From positions 20,646,001 through 20,710,000 of the forward strand of contig CAVNZM010000001.1 of NCBI GenBank assembly GCA_963693365.1: a DNA stretch of 64,000 nt. Direction: 5' to 3'. Source of the stretch: Amoebidium appalachense (lineage: Eukaryota > Ichthyosporea). The translations under genes were made by a program, and so were the position numbers. Below the pieces are notes generated by a model. That model searched no databases, was not told where the DNA came from, and saw only the letters and a program-made list of their open reading frames with translations. Positions 21,209 to 49,570 of the stretch are shown one piece after another (the first letter of the stretch is position 1; each line of letters starts with the position of its first letter).

Positions 21209-22082
21209 CCCCTCCTCCCCCCAAACAACTTATAAAAAAAATAAAACACGGGCGGGCATTTTCTCCAACCCCCCCACAGACCCCGGTGAGCATGGACCTT
21301 CCTCTGGCCGACCCAGCAATGGAGCTGCATGTTCTACTTTCAGGCTGTGCCCATTGTGGCGGGGACCGAATTGGAGCCAATCAAATTGGGTCTACGTGCA
21401 CCATAGTTGGTCCCGACCAATCACGTGCCACGCTACACTTGCTTGCAGGTGGGTGTGTGCGTGTGCGTCTGTGCGTATGTATGCGTGCGATCGTTTTTTT
21501 TTGATTGTTTGTTTGTTTGTTTGTTTGTTTGTTTGTTTGTTTTTGTTTGTTTTGGAAGGAGTGGAGAGGGGGGGGGGGGGGGGGGGAAGGAAGGGAGAGG
21601 GGAGGGAGGGGAAGATCAGCACACATTCAAAAGCACATTGGTAGAAGCTACAGGAAAACGGACAGATACAGTACGTCACTTGTGAGCATTATAGATGCAC
21701 ACCCACTTGTGAGCATAATAGATGCACACCCACTTAAGAGCATAATAGATGTACACCCACTTGTGAGCATAATAGATGCACACCCATTTTTCTAATAATT
21801 GCAGGCATACGTGTGTGCATAATAGATGCACACCCACTTATGAGCGTAATTGACGCACACCCATTTGTGAGCATAATAGATGCGCATATAGATGCACACA
21901 AGTGAGCATAATAGATGGGCATTTACATGCATGCCCAGTAGTGAGTTAAAAAGTTGAAGGACCAATTGTGAAAGTAGATGAACCCACATGGTCTTGCAGA
22001 TCAATAATGAATGCCCCACCGACCCATAGATACCCAGCCGCCCACCCACACCCAATCTCACATACACGCACAGCCTGGCCAT

Positions 22083-22135
<53 letters not shown>

Positions 22136-22298
22136 GTCTTGAGCCACGTGTGCACACACACGCACACCCCCACCCATCTGACGGCATTCACCCCCAGACA
22201 CCCCCAGGCCTGTGCTTCGTCTGACAGCCGCCAGCCTATCCCATGCTGCTGCCCTGCACTATGCTATCACCGCCCGCTGCCCTACTGCCTTCCTGTAA

Positions 22299-22336
<38 letters not shown>

Positions 22337-22345
22337 CCTCTCCCC

Positions 22346-22391
<46 letters not shown>

Positions 22392-22491
22392 CCCTTCCCC
22401 ACTCCCCCCAACAACACACATGCAACGGTTACCGCATCCACAACCACGACGATCACTATCTCGATGACCACTAATCCCTGCCCCCCTGCCC

Positions 22492-22522
<31 letters not shown>

Positions 22523-23045
22523 CCCACCACCACCACCACCACCACCACCAAAAAAAAAAAATAAAAAAAAATCACACACACACACGCGCGCGCACATGCC
22601 CCTCACCCTCACCCTCAGACTCAAACTCCCTCAAGAACCCACGGACAATACTCACATGCACACCCAGCCATGCACCATCCCCATCCACCCATCACCCCCA
22701 AGACTACGTATGCAGCAATGGGGGTGCACGCTGGTTTCTGGCTTGGTCCGTGCATGTGTTGTTCTGTGATGATGGGTTTCATGTGGGCATCCTGGTACAT
22801 AAGAGTGAGCGTGTGTTTTCAAGAAGATGCGGGGGGGGGGGGGGGGGGGGAGGGGGGGGGGGGGAGGGGGGGGAGGGGGGGGGGGGTCATACACCTGCTG
22901 ACTGAACACCACGACCCGCAGGCAACCTGTGCACGAGGGCTTGATGACGTCACTGGGTCAGCTGGGGATGGGGGGGCCACAGACGGCCGATAGACTGAAG
23001 GACATTTATGTGGCCATGCGCACGGGTATACACACTACAGACTAG
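15111..23045 (+). CDS. FAAP100: FAAP100 homologue, Fanconi anaemia core-complex beta-propeller protein (about 735 residues)
   Basis: Exons: 15111-15145 (candidate first), 16133-16241, 17074-17177, 18158-18192, 18558-18994, 19631-20728, 21280-21448, 22198-22294, 22922-23045. All junctions are GT-AG and all phases agree. Recognition rests on collinear resemblance to vertebrate FAAP100: propeller strands such as LVLADGWCVVRTDSSRLHLF; LFGVGVVVVGAHVLVVGSEG; an EPVVSIVSVG segment directly after MLCRLQ; CRLYDIPGPVVWA; LHATPTSLWL; the helical RLLRELGQQ to HNRALHALM segment; then a beta-rich C-terminal half (ISNPGDLGLTGQWAVVIRVG). The known partner is FANCB in the BL100 module that supports FANCL-driven FANCD2/FANCI ubiquitination in the nucleus. 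The first exon is the least certain. The gene converges on the RasGEF at 23793. Vertebrate FAAP100 is somewhat longer, at about 880 residues. Confidence 0.85.
15529..15585 (+). repeat. (CT)n microsatellite in the proposed first FAAP100 intron
   Basis: About 28 CT units flanked by CT-rich sequence (to about 15610). C-runs follow at 15786-15835 and 16020-16064. Confidence 0.9.
17636..17905 (+). repeat. Dispersed repeat family 1, copy A
   Basis: Matches in inverted orientation the block at about 29560-29800: shared stretches include CCCTGCTCGTCTTTGATCAA (here) and its complement there, GATGGGCTCTGCTTAT, and TACTTCGTACT. The copies differ by many substitutions and small indels. This copy sits in a FAAP100 intron and contains no reading frame that I can identify. 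Confidence 0.75.
21665..21925 (+). repeat. Minisatellite of about 30 bp in a FAAP100 intron
   Basis: About eight units with core TGTGAGCATAATAGATGCAC followed by ACCCACT, with occasional deletions. Located between exons 21280-21448 and 22198-22294. Confidence 0.9.
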
Positions 23046-23792
23046 GGTGTGGTATGATATACATACAATACTAGGGTGCTAACGGGCATACAGGCTGCAG
23101 ACTATGGTGATTGTGTTTGCTGCTGAATGAATACATGGGAATATGCGGCATATATATAACCCTGCTGGGTAGTGTCAAGGCGTGCAGTTGCCCAGGCCTG
23201 TGGCCAAGCAGACGTACAAATTCATGAATGTAATGCGCATGCATGAACTGAAGCTTCAAGCACATGAAAACACTGCAATAATAAAAAAACAAAAAAAGTA
23301 GGAATGTCGGATCCCAGCACCGTGTGCGATGCTGGAGCACCTGCCTGTGGGCCGTGACCTGCTAGCCTTTATGCCCATATATGGTGATGATTACGCTGCT
23401 GTCATGTCTGCGGCTAGTCGTAGTGCACGTGCGCACAGAAGAAGGGGGGGAGGCTACTATACATGTAACCCTGATTGTTGCTCTTTACATTACTTGCATG
23501 GACTGTACATGGCAATACAACCAAACAAGCCTTGCCAGCAGGCCATGGTACAGGCACATACAACATCAGTCCTTCGTACACCACATAGCCTTGCATTGAT
23601 TGCAGTTAGGCCTCATATCAGTCACCAACCATTCGTAGGTCATAAATCAATGATCAAAGTAATGTTCGACAAATATACAGTTGAAAGTTTCCACTCACTA
23701 TTTCTAAATTCATTCATACCGCGATACAATCAACATTCTCCCCATCTAGCATCCTAACCCCATACGATATGAACATAATCCCACACCACACC
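23046..23792. other. Short intergenic gap between convergent FAAP100 and RasGEF
   Basis: Mostly non-repetitive sequence. AATAATAAAAAAAC at about 23276-23290 is the best polyadenylation-signal candidate for FAAP100. No gene is seen. Confidence 0.5.
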
Positions 23793-36521
<12,729 letters not shown>

Positions 36522-37060
36522 TCTCGCCACCTGGCTGTCACACTGTAGCGGTGCTGAGACTCTGTTACAAAACACCTCAGCACGGCATGACAAAAGAGAG
36601 ACTAGATGTGATAGTCGAAGTCTTTGCTATGTGTCTTGCTGACTGCACCCTTTACCCTTCGCCTCTAGGGTATGCATTATAACTATTCTGCGACCCTCAG
36701 TTGCCAGAGCAACTTTCTTTCTTATCTTCAAGGGCGGAAACGGTGCAAAACTCGAAAGTGCCAACCTTGCCTTTCGATATCGTGTTCGCCGGAGCCTCGG
36801 TCCGCGGAGCTGATGTGCAGTGACTGCATACCAGGGCTACCACAAATTCCATTTCAATGTGTATGAACAGATATGAACTGCATGATATCTGGTGACAATA
36901 TTGTTATAATATATATAGTATAAACATGCCAAGGGAAACAGTTGGAATAAAGGACACCAGCATGTACATAAGTACATAATAACTTCTTGTTTTAGCGTAG
37001 AGATACGAGTCACGAGTATCTTGATTGGCCAATCTGTCGAGGGTGTTGATATTTGAAGCC
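36522..37060. other. Upstream flank of the RasGEF, no gene seen
   Basis: Non-repetitive sequence of about 500 bp that should contain the RasGEF promoter. I could not assign promoter elements. Open frames here are short and unrecognised. Confidence 0.4.
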
Positions 37061-37069
37061 CTGGATGTT

Positions 37070-38580
<1,511 letters not shown>

Positions 38581-38612
<32 letters not shown>

Positions 38613-38679
38613 AACACACACACACCAGTGTGCATACAGGTCCGTGCACACAAACACACACACACACACACACACCGTG

Positions 38680-38732
<53 letters not shown>

Positions 38733-39749
38733 AACACACACCGTGACACATACACACACACACACACACACGCACGCGGCAGGAGGGGAAATGAGTTAGA
38801 AGTTAATGTTGGAAAGGAGAGGGGCAGGGGGATTGTGTATGTGTGCACATTGCCAGTGCATGATGTCAAACCCGTCGGGGGTTAGGACTCCTGACGAGAT
38901 TGTGAGCTAACAACTTGACTTGGACTGAATCGGGAATGTTTGGAATCTGGCCATGCTGCGGGAAACTTTCTGAAGGGTGACATGGTGGGAAGTGGTCGAA
39001 GCTGGTCGAGGGCAGAGTAGGAGAGGGGGAGGATGGGGGGAGGGGTGGGTTGGGAGTATGTAGGTTAGAGAGAGAGAGAGGAAGAGAGGAACCGGAGACG
39101 GTGTGTGAGCGGAGGATTCCGAAACGGAGCAACGGAGAAATAGAGTTAGTTGTCGAAATTTTTAGAACAAAGCCAAGTTGGACGTTTCGCGTTTCAGATA
39201 CTGTATACCACTGTATACATGATGCGAAAGATTGCTAATGGGTCGCGTTTATTAGAATGTCAGCGCAAGAAAGTGAATGGGGAATGACTTTTTGGAGATG
39301 AAATGTCATGCGGGAGAATTTTGTGTGTGTATTGTGCTGGTGTGTGTGTGTGTGTGTGTGCGCGTGTTTTTTTTTTTTTTTTTTTTTTTGTTTTTGGGGG
39401 GGGGGAGGGGGGAGGGGGGGAGGTAAGGAGGGGGAGGATGGGAGGAAGCAGTTGAGAGGGGGAAGGAGGGGGGGGGGGGGGGGGGGGAGTCATTTTTGTG
39501 GGGTTATATATTTGTGTGCACTGGTTGAGATCATCCGGGGGGAAGGGGGGGGGGGGGGGGGGGGGGGGGAGGGGGAGAGTGTTAGAAGGATGGTAACCGT
39601 TGGGAGCCTCAGTTATGAAAGGCCTTGAGTCTTGTGAACTTGACGGTCATACAGGACTTGGGGGAGGGGGGAATGAGAAATGCAGAGGGCCCCGGGGAGC
39701 CTCGGAGAAGGAAAGTTTTTATAGTTATGGCCCGGGGGTCGGAGAGAGG

Positions 39750-39791
<42 letters not shown>

Positions 39792-39920
39792 TGGGGGAAG
39801 GAGGAGTTAGGGAATTGAACCTGCAGACTGGGTTCTACGCGGGTGCGCACCACTAACTCACTAAATCACTAATATGGGAGGAGGAGGATTCGGGGGGAGA
39901 CGCATGCAGTTCACGGTGTC
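38581..39920. other. Intergenic, (CA)n and G-run rich
   Basis: (CA)n arrays lie at 38580-38770 with T/G-run compounds at 39367-39420 and G runs to 39790. No gene is recognised. Confidence 0.7.
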
Positions 39921-39954
39921 TGGTGTACAGTAGATGTGATTTAGCTAGGTCTCT

Positions 39955-40500
<546 letters not shown>

Positions 40501-40539
40501 CTCTCCCCCCCCCCCCCCTCTCCCTCTATCCCTCCCTCC

Positions 40540-41803
40540 CTCTCTATCAGTCCGAGAGTTTTTATGGCGTTTTCGAAAGGATGGGTTGATACAAAAAAAA
40601 ACTTTACCATCTTCCTGGAAATCGGTCCCCCGACCCTGCAGACTGCAGTCAGCTGGTCAAGCTGATCGGAATGCAAAGTTTAATCTTCGAAATGTTTGGT
40701 ATGTAGCTTCGAAGTTCCCATGGCATCGTAACGATACAAGAGGCCTGGTGATGATGACTTGGCGTGAAGCTTTGCGATTTTCACTGCACATTGTTCGTTC
40801 GTTTTACTTACATGTGTGCGAAAAGTTGGGGTACACAACGGGTCACCTGCAACAGCCAATTTATCGGCATCGCATCACCAAGCCAATAGGCTCATGTTCA
40901 CGTTTGTAGCCTATTTAGGCTATTTGTAGCCGCTCCCAAAAACAAACCAAGTATATACAAGATAAGCGTTTAAAAAATGAGCGGATTCATCACGCGTCAG
41001 ACCACTAGTACTGGGTACACGACACAAGAGTGCCCAAGTGTGTCCATACCGTGCTCGTTGGTGTGTCACAACCTGGTTCACCCATCTTGTTGCATTCCTA
41101 CACCCAATACAAGGTGGGAAACGACAGGCACATTCTCTTACCTTCTCTTGGGCTCCCCCATCCCCCCCCCCCCATCCCCCCCCTCCCCCCCCCCCCCCCC
41201 CCCGGCCCGGGCCGGGGTGCAGACGTCGAGTCGACTCGACACCGATTCGGTAGGTGTATATTATGTACACTGTAGTATGTACATGTCTTCAATAGAGATA
41301 AAGTGTAATAATACTACTAGCGGGGCATGAATCACTGCAGTTGCCCAAAAAAAGGATAGGAGAGAGGGGTCGATGAAATTCGTCACCCTGAAACCTTATT
41401 TTTGCCATGGCCATTGCAACTACATTGGTTAAAATCAGGGTGACAAATGTTTAACTTTTCAGAGACTCTCAGAGCCTCCGTGTAGCCAACAGCCAGGCAG
41501 CTACACTGCAGCATGCTTGCCACGTGAGTGTTCACGCTACCAACAGCAGCTGCCACAGCTATTCATATGCAGAGCTCCATCCTATACAAAGTGTACACAA
41601 AAACATATTCTAACCGAGATTAGGCACACATCACCGTGGGGCCGAACTTACTGCATTGTTTATCCAGATTATTTACAACCCTACCATATGGTATGTAGCA
41701 GTGAATAGCCGATCTTTCACAGCCACAAAAGCACGCACGGTACCGTGGCCGAGCACTCAGTCAGTCAGTGGACTGTATTTACCCTGTTTGGCACCGTGAA
41801 AAC
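40540..41803. other. Intergenic, no gene recognised
   Basis: Plain sequence with a short C-run block (41161-41203) followed by GGCCCGGGCC. Open frames are unremarkable. The last 100 bp should hold the promoter of the gene starting at 41804; a TAGCCAA/CCAAT-like patch is present, but nothing decisive. Confidence 0.4.
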
Positions 41804-42630
41804 ATGAAGGTAGTGTGTCTCCTCAGCGCAGCCCTCCTGCTTGTTGGCCTCGCGGGCAGCACGCAGGCGTCGCCGGCGTCGGGCAGGGGCGTGAAGGCGC
41901 AGCTACGGGGGACTGAGCGAGAGCTGGCACACATCAAGACGGAGCTGGAAGACCTTGAGGAAGACACCGAGGTAGCGTGGCCTAACAGTGCTCTTTCAAC
42001 TTACAACACTATCTCAGCCCTAGCTGCCCGGGCTATGTGGCGGGACACAACATTCGCCGGAATCGTGGCAGTAGGCTAACGTCAGTCGCACTTCTTGAAA
42101 AACCCAATCATGAGTCACCTTGAAGACCAAAACAAAAAGTTGAACATCCTCGGACGCAAAAACAAAAAAGAAACAACACAAATATAAAAAAACTGCTAGT
42201 TCCAGTAGATTACCACCACTAAATCTCACAACAACAATCAACTCGAACATCCCGGGCACAAAAACCGAATAAATCACACGTGTACATATCCTGGACCACG
42301 ATAATAACCCCTATAGGTTCCTGGATTCCTGGACCAGTAGGTTATAAACACTGCAATTGGCAAAAACGCAAAGCTAGGCCACTGATATATCGGACTCCGA
42401 ATCATTTTCAAGACTCGACATGTACCAGCTGCTTCTCGTGATCAAAGTATTCTCTTTCACACCGTATGGTGGCCCAACGGTTACGGTACATATACTCTGC
42501 ATGGTCATGATCGAACCATGTGCACTGTACAAATATATAACGGCATAGCAACAAGGCCGTCATGCCTCATGTATGGTCGTTTTCATAAACATAATTATCA
42601 TCCCCATTCTAGCCAGGGCCTGCTTTCGAG

Positions 42631-42686
<56 letters not shown>

Positions 42687-43140
42687 AAAACAGTTTCTGT
42701 GTTGTGTTCTTGCCCCACGGTGACGTCCGTGACACTCAGTCTGCAGATTGTCGTTTTAGGCACTTTAGGTTGGATCGAGGGGAGTAACTGCATGTGAACT
42801 GGACCGCTTCAAATTCTTATAAGGTGTTGCTATTTGAAAAGTGAATGTGTCCAACTAACTTATCAAGGAGCAGGTTGCAGGGTTCAAGGATGTGTCGGCA
42901 CTCCAAGAGCCTGGCGACAATTCAGACATCATTTCCATGTTGCGGAAGATTTTTTACCGCTTTGACTCGGACGGCGACGGCACCATGACCAAGAAGGAAC
43001 TCGACGCAATGTTGCGGTCAGATGGTTATAACCTCACCGATCAAGAGCTGGATGAACTGATTCTTCGATACGACATTGACTACATCGGAACGTTGGATTT
43101 GCCCGAGTTTTTGAATCTGATGTTACCGGAGTTCGAATGA
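41804..43140 (+). CDS. Secreted or ER EF-hand calcium-binding protein (about 146 residues, two exons)
   Basis: Exons 41804-41971 and 42868-43140, both phase 0, with donor GAG/GTAGCG and acceptor TATCAAG. Residues 1-24 form a signal peptide (MKVVCLLSAALLLVGLAGST). A charged helix follows (RELAHIKTELEDLEED). Exon 2 has a canonical EF loop DSDGDGTMTKKE and a weaker one DIDYIGTLDLPE, in which loop position 5 is Ile. The organisation (signal peptide, acidic linker, two EF-hands, about 146 residues) recalls MCFD2-like cargo adaptors, while the EF-hand sequence recalls calmodulin, so the family is open. Downstream of the TGA the same frame encodes a third EF-hand-like segment (see separate entry). 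That the two exons belong together is inferred from phase and distance. Confidence 0.6.
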
Positions 43141-43359
43141 AGGGCATGGGGGCCAGCCAGCCGTTTGGTGAGGAAGTTCCGCAAATTTGACCTGGGTTTA
43201 AATGGCAACGTCAGCGCCATTGAGCCTAGGACGGTCGTGGCGACCCTCGGACAGAAGCCCACCGACCAGGAGGCCTTAGATCAGACACACACACCCAACA
43301 CACACACAGCCATCATGCCCAAACTGCAGACACGCCCACAGAAACAACCAACCATGTAA
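43141..43359 (+). pseudogene. In-frame EF-hand-like segment downstream of the stop codon
   Basis: In the same frame as the preceding exon but after its TGA: VRKFRKFDLGLNGNVSAIEP, then TVVATLGQKPTDQE. It aligns by eye with the third EF-hand of calmodulin (FRVFDKDGNGYISAAE, LGEKLTDEE). The loop DLGLNGNVSAIE lacks the acidic position 3. It may be a decayed C-terminal half, a readthrough extension, or an alternative terminal exon. Confidence 0.55.
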
Positions 43360-43524
43360 CACTCGACTCCTAGACCCGGTCCATTACAACGTAGCCACCC
43401 GCTACAACACCATATTCTGCTAGATAGCAACCCACCACCGCCAGACCCCACCATACATCCATATCCCTAGTAAACCCCGCCCGCACCACACCACACATTC
43501 CACCACTTTAGAAGAACCAATGAG

Positions 43525-43790
43525 AGCCCAGTTTTAAAGTTTATTCGTAGGTCTTGAGTGGAGGGGAAGCCTGGTGCTACCCACCGGCTTGGCTGGGGTG
43601 AATACCCTGCCAGTGGGCTAAGTGTGGGCAAATAGTTAGGATTGTTAAGGGTGTGTTAGCTTAGTTATTATCATACCGTAGAACCCTAGCTAGAACACTG
43701 TCGGTGCTGGCCCAGTGATCGTTCCCTCATTGAGGGCCCCGAGGGGTCCTCAAGGACTAAAACGGGATAAAAAAAACAAAAAAATCGCAG
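43525..43790 (+). mobile_element. SINE-like element, 3' end AAACGGGATAAAAAAA
   Basis: The block ends in a potential hairpin (TTGAGGGCCCCGAGGGGTCC) then AAAACGGGATAAAAAAAAC. The same 3' signature occurs on the opposite strand at 46956-47010, at the end of an insertion with a target-site duplication, so this is likely a member of the same short retroelement family. The 5' end is undefined. Confidence 0.55.
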
Positions 43791-43910
43791 GGCAGACGGT
43801 AACCGGGACCTGAGTGTGTGTGTGTGTGTGTATGTGTGTCACATGGTGGAAAGAGGGTGTGTGTGTGTCGATGTGTGCATGTGTGTGTGTAGAGAGAGAC
43901 ATGGAGAACG

Positions 43911-45100
<1,190 letters not shown>

Positions 45101-45232
45101 GTTGGAATACGTCACAGTGACTACGTAGTACAGCAAGAGTCTTGAAGTATGTGTGTGTGTCTTAGCCTTGTTTGTATTCGTGTCTGCTCTTCTTCTTTGT
45201 GCTCTCCCCCTTCTCTCCCTTTTGCTCTTCTC

Positions 45233-45267
<35 letters not shown>

Positions 45268-45661
45268 TGTTCCTCTCTCCCTTGTTTCTGCCGTGCACGG
45301 ATTTCTGTAGATCTGTGCACACCTGGCTCCCTTGCCTGATAGGACTTATTGCATTTTATCTGTGTTTGCTCTCCTCTGTTTTTCTGAGAGTAGTGTGATT
45401 GGCTAGCTAAATTCGTTGTCTTTGTTTTAATTCAAAGTAGGATGACTCACCAATAGACACGAGTGAATACATCTATAGATCGTGATATGCATTCCTGTCT
45501 ATTAATATACATGTTATGATTGGACACATTAGATATGTTTGGAATTCGTTTTATCGTGATGTGTCTTCACTTTGAGAGTGTCGACTATTAGGAAGTAAAT
45601 GTATTTAGATATGTTTCTTTATAGTCAGAGACGAGTATAACTGATATATATGTGTATTAAT
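45101..45661. other. AT-richer flank of the retrotransposon
   Basis: Sequence between the CT array and the first LTR. One C run (45236-45266). It is AT-richer and less repetitive than its surroundings; no gene is seen. Confidence 0.4.
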
Positions 45662-45977
45662 AGTGACAAGTTGTATACTTTACTTAAGCCTTCTTTAAGT
45701 AAGAGTTTCTAAGCTTCAGTTGTGTCGGAACTTGGAATGTGTATGCTCTGTTGGAATGTATTTTCTATCATCTGAAGGAACCGATTGGTTCTCTTCTTTT
45801 AGTTGAGATAAGATGATAAATGGCCAGTACAAAAAGGCCCGAGAGCACAATAAAAGTTAGTTGTTGTTAAAATCTTTCAAGTGTCGTGAACAACCCCGAT
45901 TGCCCTCTCTTTATTGTGTTGGTCGTGTTTTACATGACACCTCTGTGCACTCTGCTCCCTTAGACCCGTACAAAACA
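45662..45977 (+). repeat. LTR-like copy 1
   Basis: Begins TGACAAGTTGTATA and ends CGTACAAAACA, matching 46108-46421 with few differences. It includes TGTTGGAATGTATTTT and a polyadenylation-type CACAATAAAAG, consistent with an LTR R region. TG...CA ends are as expected for an LTR, but the exact limits are inferred. Confidence 0.75.
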
Positions 45978-46004
45978 ACAACTAACTTTTATTGTGCTCT
46001 CGGG
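45974..46004 (-). repeat. 31 bp inverted copy of an internal LTR segment
   Basis: Exact reverse complement of 45838-45868 (starts CCCGAGAGCACAATAAAAGT on that strand), located right at the 3' edge of LTR copy 1, giving a hairpin with a loop of about 105 bases. Confidence 0.9.
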
Positions 46005-46006
46005 AG

Positions 46007-46106
<100 letters not shown>

Positions 46107-46107
46107 T

Positions 46108-46421
46108 GACAAGTTGTATAATTTACTTAAGTAATTTAAGCAAGAGTTTCTAAGCTTCAGTGTGTGTCGGAGGTTGGAAATACGTAAGCTCTGTTGGAAT
46201 GTATTTTTCTATCATCCGAAGGAACCGATTGGTTCTCTTCTTTTAGTTGAGATAAGATGATAAATGGCCAGTACAAAAAGGCCCGAGAGCACAATAAAAG
46301 TTAGTTGTTGTTGAAATCTTTCAAGTGGCGTGAACAACTCCGATTGCCCTCTCTTTATTGTGTTGGTCGTGTTTTACATGACACCTCTGTGCACTCTGCT
46401 CCCTTAGACCCGTACAAAACA
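46108..46421 (+). repeat. LTR-like copy 2, adjoining the Gag leader
   Basis: Second copy of the 45662-45977 sequence, followed by a 120 bp leader and the Gag ATG at 46542. The base after the LTR starts AAGGTTAAAGG, where a primer-binding site would be expected; I cannot match it to a specific tRNA. Confidence 0.75.
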
Positions 46422-46541
46422 AAGGTTAAAGGCCCATTTTCGCACGCTCTCGCAACACATTTTCTCGCTGCAATCGAAACTATTCAAATTTGAATACTGA
46501 TCTGATCTCTCTCCCGCGCATCGTCTAATTGATCGATCAAC

Positions 46542-46955
46542 ATGTCGGAGAAGCCTGCGTACCTCAACCTCACCCCCTGGAAAGGGGAGGACACCACGGA
46601 CAAGAAGTCCGGTAAACGTTTCACCTATTATGAGTGGGGACCCGTCATCTTCCGGTACCTGCGTACCACTGGCACCATCGCGGCCAAGTTAGTGCCCGTC
46701 ATCAAGGCCCCTGAGTGGGTCGATCCGTCCGACGAGAACATGTGGCATGGCTATGACACTGAGGAGGCCTACACCAAGGCTTCCAACTTCCTTGAACAGA
46801 TGTTTACTCAACTCGTCTCCAATGATGAGCTGTATAATTCTGGTCAAATTCAAGATGATGTGTCACCTGCCCAAGCTTTCCACAACCTCCGTATGACCTA
46901 TGCGGCTGAACGTGAAGATCGTGCTCGTCAAATCCTCCTCGACTACCATGAGCTT
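46542..46955 (+). pseudogene. Copia-type Gag, N-terminal part
   Basis: Open from ATG (MSEKPAYLNLTPWKGEDTTD) to the insertion point after LLDYHEL. It contains the WxGYDTEEAY and AERxDRARQ-type features of copia capsid proteins. Known role: forms the virus-like particle. It is cut by the nested insertion and resumes at 50660. Confidence 0.8.
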
Positions 46956-49057
46956 TTTTTTATTTTATTTTTTATTTTTTAATTTTTTTTTATCCCGTTT
47001 CACTCCCGGCGAGGCACTGCCTCAGGGGAACTTACCGTCTTCCACCTAGACACAGATCGTACTGTATAGCACACTCATAAGTCAGGATTCTAATTGACCC
47101 CAACTGGCACTATTTTTAGTTACGCCTTATCCCACGGTTCTAGCCGCAGCAATGCTAGTGGGGAAGTGAGCACAGCTCACTTTAACAACACCAGCCGGGT
47201 GCGACCCGGGACACATACACAAACATAAAGACTTGAAAGGGGAAGACCCCATGCCCAGGACGCTGACCCGAACCGTGGCCGGTGACTCGAATTGGTCTCC
47301 CACTTGAACGTTGGGCTGGGATGCCCAAGCGGCCGGGCGCGCCGTCGACGTCAGAGGGCCGGTGCTGTTCATGACGTCATGTCTTGCGGCCGGATGATAA
47401 ACACTGCCAGTCCCGCTATAGGAAAGTAGGTACCTACGAGTGACGACCGGGTTACATTATGAACTGGTAGGGCCGGCCGATGGACGATTTTCACCGATTT
47501 TTTGTGGAATGTGTTTTGCTTCTGTAGGAATGTTGCCCATGCGGCGTGCGGTCCTACACTGCACCGATATTTCGGGTCCGATCCGCGGGGAATCGTGGAT
47601 CGTGAGCCTCGTATGTTTGGGCTGAACCGCACGCACCTGCGGGCTAGCACTTGATTGGTTTGGGCCGCACCCAGGAATGCGATCGAGGCACACATCCTTT
47701 GATGCTTGAACTGACACGTGCCAGTCGGCAACGATTACAGTAGTGCAGGTGAATGTGCGTGACCAAGAGCAAGCACGCAAGGAGTCTTAAGTTTCGCGCA
47801 CGCTACCGTAGTCAAACTGCGTGCGCCGCTCTGTCAACTTTGTCATTGCAACAGAGGTTGTAACATAGAGTCATTATTTCCTTTCCAACCAGGTCATCTG
47901 CCGCGGAGGACTTCCTTTCCTTTGTCATAAGTCCACTCCTGTTGTTCTCGAAGTTCAAATCGTTTGTCAGTTACATACAAGACGTTGTGTGTTTTTTTTG
48001 ACACCCTTTTTTAATATCTCTACTTCTGCGTTCAATTCGAACCGTGCTACCTTCTATGTTTTTAAATTAAAAATGGCGGCGAAACATTCTGGACGTGTGC
48101 ACTCCTTGCCACAACAGGCAGGTTAGTTTTACCCCCCCCCCCCCCCCCCCCCCCCCCCCGGCCCCCTCCCCGCCCCTACTCTGAAGTCCGCAGCCTCCTT
48201 CCCTCCCTCTTCGCCTCTCCACCCTCTCTCTTCCTGCCCTCGCGCTGTACTGGCACGCCTGCAAGGCCAGTGTTTGATCTTCGTTTAGGACTGCTGTTCA
48301 TCTTTAAATTTCTCTTCATTGACTCCTTTCCTTTTTTTTTTCAACACATGGCTTTCATTCTTGCATCGGGAAGGAGTCTTTTTATGGTGTTTGTGTTTGT
48401 GTATGCATGTATTCGAGCCCATACAGGTATTTTCAGGCCAGTGAGTTTTGCACTTTGGACATGCCTCTCCTTTGCATGCATTCATGGCTTTATAATGAAA
48501 CGATAATAATGTGTACCCAAGCCTTGCCTAAACATTCATGCACGTCTTAATACCATACGTTATCCATAGAAATACATGCTAAATTTTTCTTACTTTACTA
48601 CACACAATATCACACACACGTACACACACACACACACACACACACCAAAAACACGCCACTCTACACCTGTGTGCACCGTGCCTGTGTCAGTGGGTGGCTG
48701 TGATGCTTTAAAGTTGAAGGGCAGCTTGGTAGCCGGGCGGTAGAGAATGGTGTGTGCCCGTGTGTGTTGTGTTAGTAGGGGATGGGAGGGAAAGGGACGG
48801 ACGGGAAGACGGAGGTGGGGAGGGGGGGGGGGGGGGGGGGAAGGGAGGGGGGTGGTACTGGTGTAAGTGGGGGCGGGCGGGCGGGGGGGGGGGGGGGGGG
48901 TGGTTAAAGGTTAGGTTTGCTTCGTTATTGTGGCATATATGTGTTTGCAGTATCTTTTTGTGTGTGTTTGTTTATTTTTGTAGAAGAAGATGTAGGTGTT
49001 TGTCCGTACACGTATGCACATGTTTGTAGACGTTCATATGACAAACAGTCACATGTA

Positions 49058-49144
<87 letters not shown>

Positions 49145-49369
49145 CCATCCATCCATCCATCCGTTGTGCCCCCTTCTGCATGTTTCCTACATGATGATCC
49201 CCTTCTCGATCCAGGCCCCTTCTTTTTCTAACCTTTTCCTCCTTCTCTTCCTGCTTCCCTTTCTTCTTCTCTTATTCTTGCCCTTTCACCTTCTCCCCCC
49301 CCCCCCCCCCCCCCCCCCCCGGTTCCCGACCAGATAAAACAACCCTCCCCCCCCCACACACACACCCAC

Positions 49370-49401
<32 letters not shown>

Positions 49402-49413
49402 TCTATCTCCCTT

Positions 49414-49481
<68 letters not shown>

Positions 49482-49539
49482 CTCTCTCTTTCTCTCCCTC
49501 TCTCTCTCCTCTCTCTTCTCCTTTCTCGTCTCGATCCCC

Positions 49540-49570
<31 letters not shown>

